A stretch of DNA of 64,000 nt, taken from NCBI RefSeq assembly GCF_022447245.1, contig NZ_JAKVBC010000004.1:62001-126000 (forward strand), written 5' to 3'. Below are positions 63,041 to 64,000 of this stretch, one piece after another. Position 1 is the stretch's first letter. The number at the start of each line of letters is the position of its first letter. Both the position numbers and the translations under genes were made by a program. The stretch comes from Kordia sp. (GTDB lineage Bacteria > Bacteroidota > Bacteroidia > Flavobacteriales > Flavobacteriaceae). The notes beneath the pieces were generated by a model, which was given only the letters and a program-made list of their open reading frames with translations, was not told the DNA's origin and did not search any database.

Positions 63041-64000
63041 TTATGGTTTCGTTTCTAGTATATAAAAATAGCTTTTGAGAGCATAAGAATAGTTACTAGG
63101 ATCAGATCCTAAGGTTTTAAATTCTTTTTTTAATACTTCTATTAAATCCTCTTTGATGTCCCTTCTTTCAATTTTAGCACAATTGAGTTTTACCCAATGA
63201 ATTTTTGAGGAATTTGGAAAGTCTTTTAAAGCTTTTGTTAAATCAGGATTGTCATAGGTATTTTTATCTGCCAGTCCTATGAAATAGCTAATGGCAAATT
63301 TTTCACTTTTGTATTCGTTCCATCCTTTTTTGTCCGTTTCTGGAGAAACATGTCCCAAGACTACCGCTTCCAAATATGCATAAATATTCAGCAATTCAAT
63401 GTCTATGTATGTATCTGCCAATTGTACGATTTCGTTTCCTCGCTCTTCAAAGAATGTCTTTTCATCTAAAAATTTATTAAGAAATGAAATTCGTAATAAG
63501 TCAGAAGCAATGTTGCCATTTACAGGTATTTCGTTGTTGTCAAGAACTAATTTAGCTTCTAAAAATGCTGCTTTTGTAGCTTCTGGATCAAAATCTTCAG
63601 AGAGTTTTTTAATTTTTTTATAAGCTGCTAGTTGCAGATATTCTTTACTGGTTTCACCAAAAACATCTTTAATTGTAGCAATGTCTTTTTCTAGAAAGTA
63701 TTCTTGCACATTATTATTCCACCAATCTAATTCCCAATTCATATCTAAAAAGATCAGTTCATAAGCACTTCTAGCATCTTTTGTTTTTATCTTTTTTAAG
63801 AGTTCTGAACGTTTTCTTACTTGCTCTGCATCTCCATGAATGATATAGATTGCTTTGTCAATTCCAGTATGATTTTTGGGATGATTTGCTGCGTTCCAAT
63901 GCTCTATGGCTTTTTGATAATTGTCTAATTGCAAATAGCATTCACTTAGCCAGACATGTAATCGGTAATCTTGAGGAACTGCTTTTTTGTATACTTTATA
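63041..64000 (-). CDS. TPR-type protein, N-terminus outside the window
   Basis: About 319 codons are visible; the frame is open at the right edge, so the gene is partial. Near the edge YRLHVWLSECYLQLDNYQKA is a TPR-like helix pair, and the rest is helical with charged surface and no membrane helix. A TTG inside is not needed as start. It ends ILETKP. I recognise no domain beyond TPR, and the function is unknown. Same strand as the GAF-AraC regulator, 153 bp upstream of it. Confidence 0.6.
   Translation of the reverse strand, partial: YKVYKKAVPQDYRLHVWLSECYLQLDNYQKAIEHWNAANHPKNHTGIDKAIYIIHGDAEQVRKRSELLKKIKTKDARSAYELIFLDMNWELDWWNNNVQEYFLEKDIATIKDVFGETSKEYLQLAAYKKIKKLSEDFDPEATKAAFLEAKLVLDNNEIPVNGNIASDLLRISFLNKFLDEKTFFEERGNEIVQLADTYIDIELLNIYAYLEAVVLGHVSPETDKKGWNEYKSEKFAISYFIGLADKNTYDNPDLTKALKDFPNSSKIHWVKLNCAKIERRDIKEDLIEVLKKEFKTLGSDPSNYSYALKSYFYILETKP

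Overview
The window is AT-rich bacterial DNA that reads as a chromosome segment of a marine-type Flavobacteriaceae (Bacteroidota). The signs are -7 boxes of the form TAnnTTTG in place of sigma70 boxes, a secreted protease with a type IX secretion (T9SS) sorting domain, DUF4199, HTTM and DUF4286 proteins, Bacteroidota-type SdhCAB and RpL25/Ctc, and several double-glycine-leader RiPP precursors of the class I lanthipeptide (Pinensin/Kordia-like) type. Kordia or a close relative is my best guess, but it is inference only.

Layout. 1-4.7 kb: end of an L-rhamnose catabolic operon (isomerase, FGGY kinase, FMN-dependent lactate dehydrogenase, NCS1-type permease), stopping at a tRNA-Leu(CAA). 5-7.4 kb: prs, rplY and pth. 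7.4-10.8 kb: secreted reprolysin-like metalloprotease. 11-20.6 kb: ribF-HTTM, serS, a candidate small RNA, a TPR lipoprotein/secreted protein, and a DUF4286-PH-rsmA-mgtE operon. 20.6-21.1 kb: two RiPP precursors on the minus strand, one of them broken. 21.3-26.5 kb: small accessory genes, unusually rich in broken copies (dehydrogenase, DUF4199, VOC, TonB-C-like), then a LEA-like repeat protein. 26.5-31.9 kb: ArsR/ArsC pair and a 1140-residue outer-membrane protein. 31.9-41.9 kb: glyS, a methyltransferase, comF, an Ig-like lipoprotein, an AAA ATPase, a nitrilase, a LytTR two-component pair and a thioredoxin-TPR protein. 42-47.1 kb: a RiPP locus consisting of a membrane TPR-AraC regulator, three tandem precursors, an aminotransferase and a further precursor, plus decayed precursor remains. 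47.1-51.4 kb: a GldM-C-like orphan lipoprotein, a CobW GTPase and a MutS-like ATPase. 51.7-52.6 kb: deleted IS3-family remnant. 52.7-56.3 kb: sdhCAB. 56.4-57.3 kb: frameshifted barrel protein. 57.4-59.3 kb: rimK plus aspartoacylase-like hydrolase. 59.3-61.1 kb: repeats and a decayed serine hydrolase. 61.2-64 kb: membrane GAF-AraC regulator and a partial TPR protein.

How parts work together. The rhamnose genes would convert rhamnose to dihydroxyacetone phosphate and lactaldehyde/lactate, with the LldD homologue returning lactate to pyruvate. The RiPP precursors have clear leaders ending in GG and Cys/Ser/Thr-rich cores, yet no LanB/LanC, radical-SAM or C39 peptidase-transporter lies in the window, so maturation would have to happen in trans. 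About ten recognisable genes carry frameshifts or nonsense codons, six of them between 15.2 and 25.8 kb. The sequence therefore either comes from a decaying accessory zone or contains uncorrected errors. No CRISPR array, rRNA or complete mobile element was seen.
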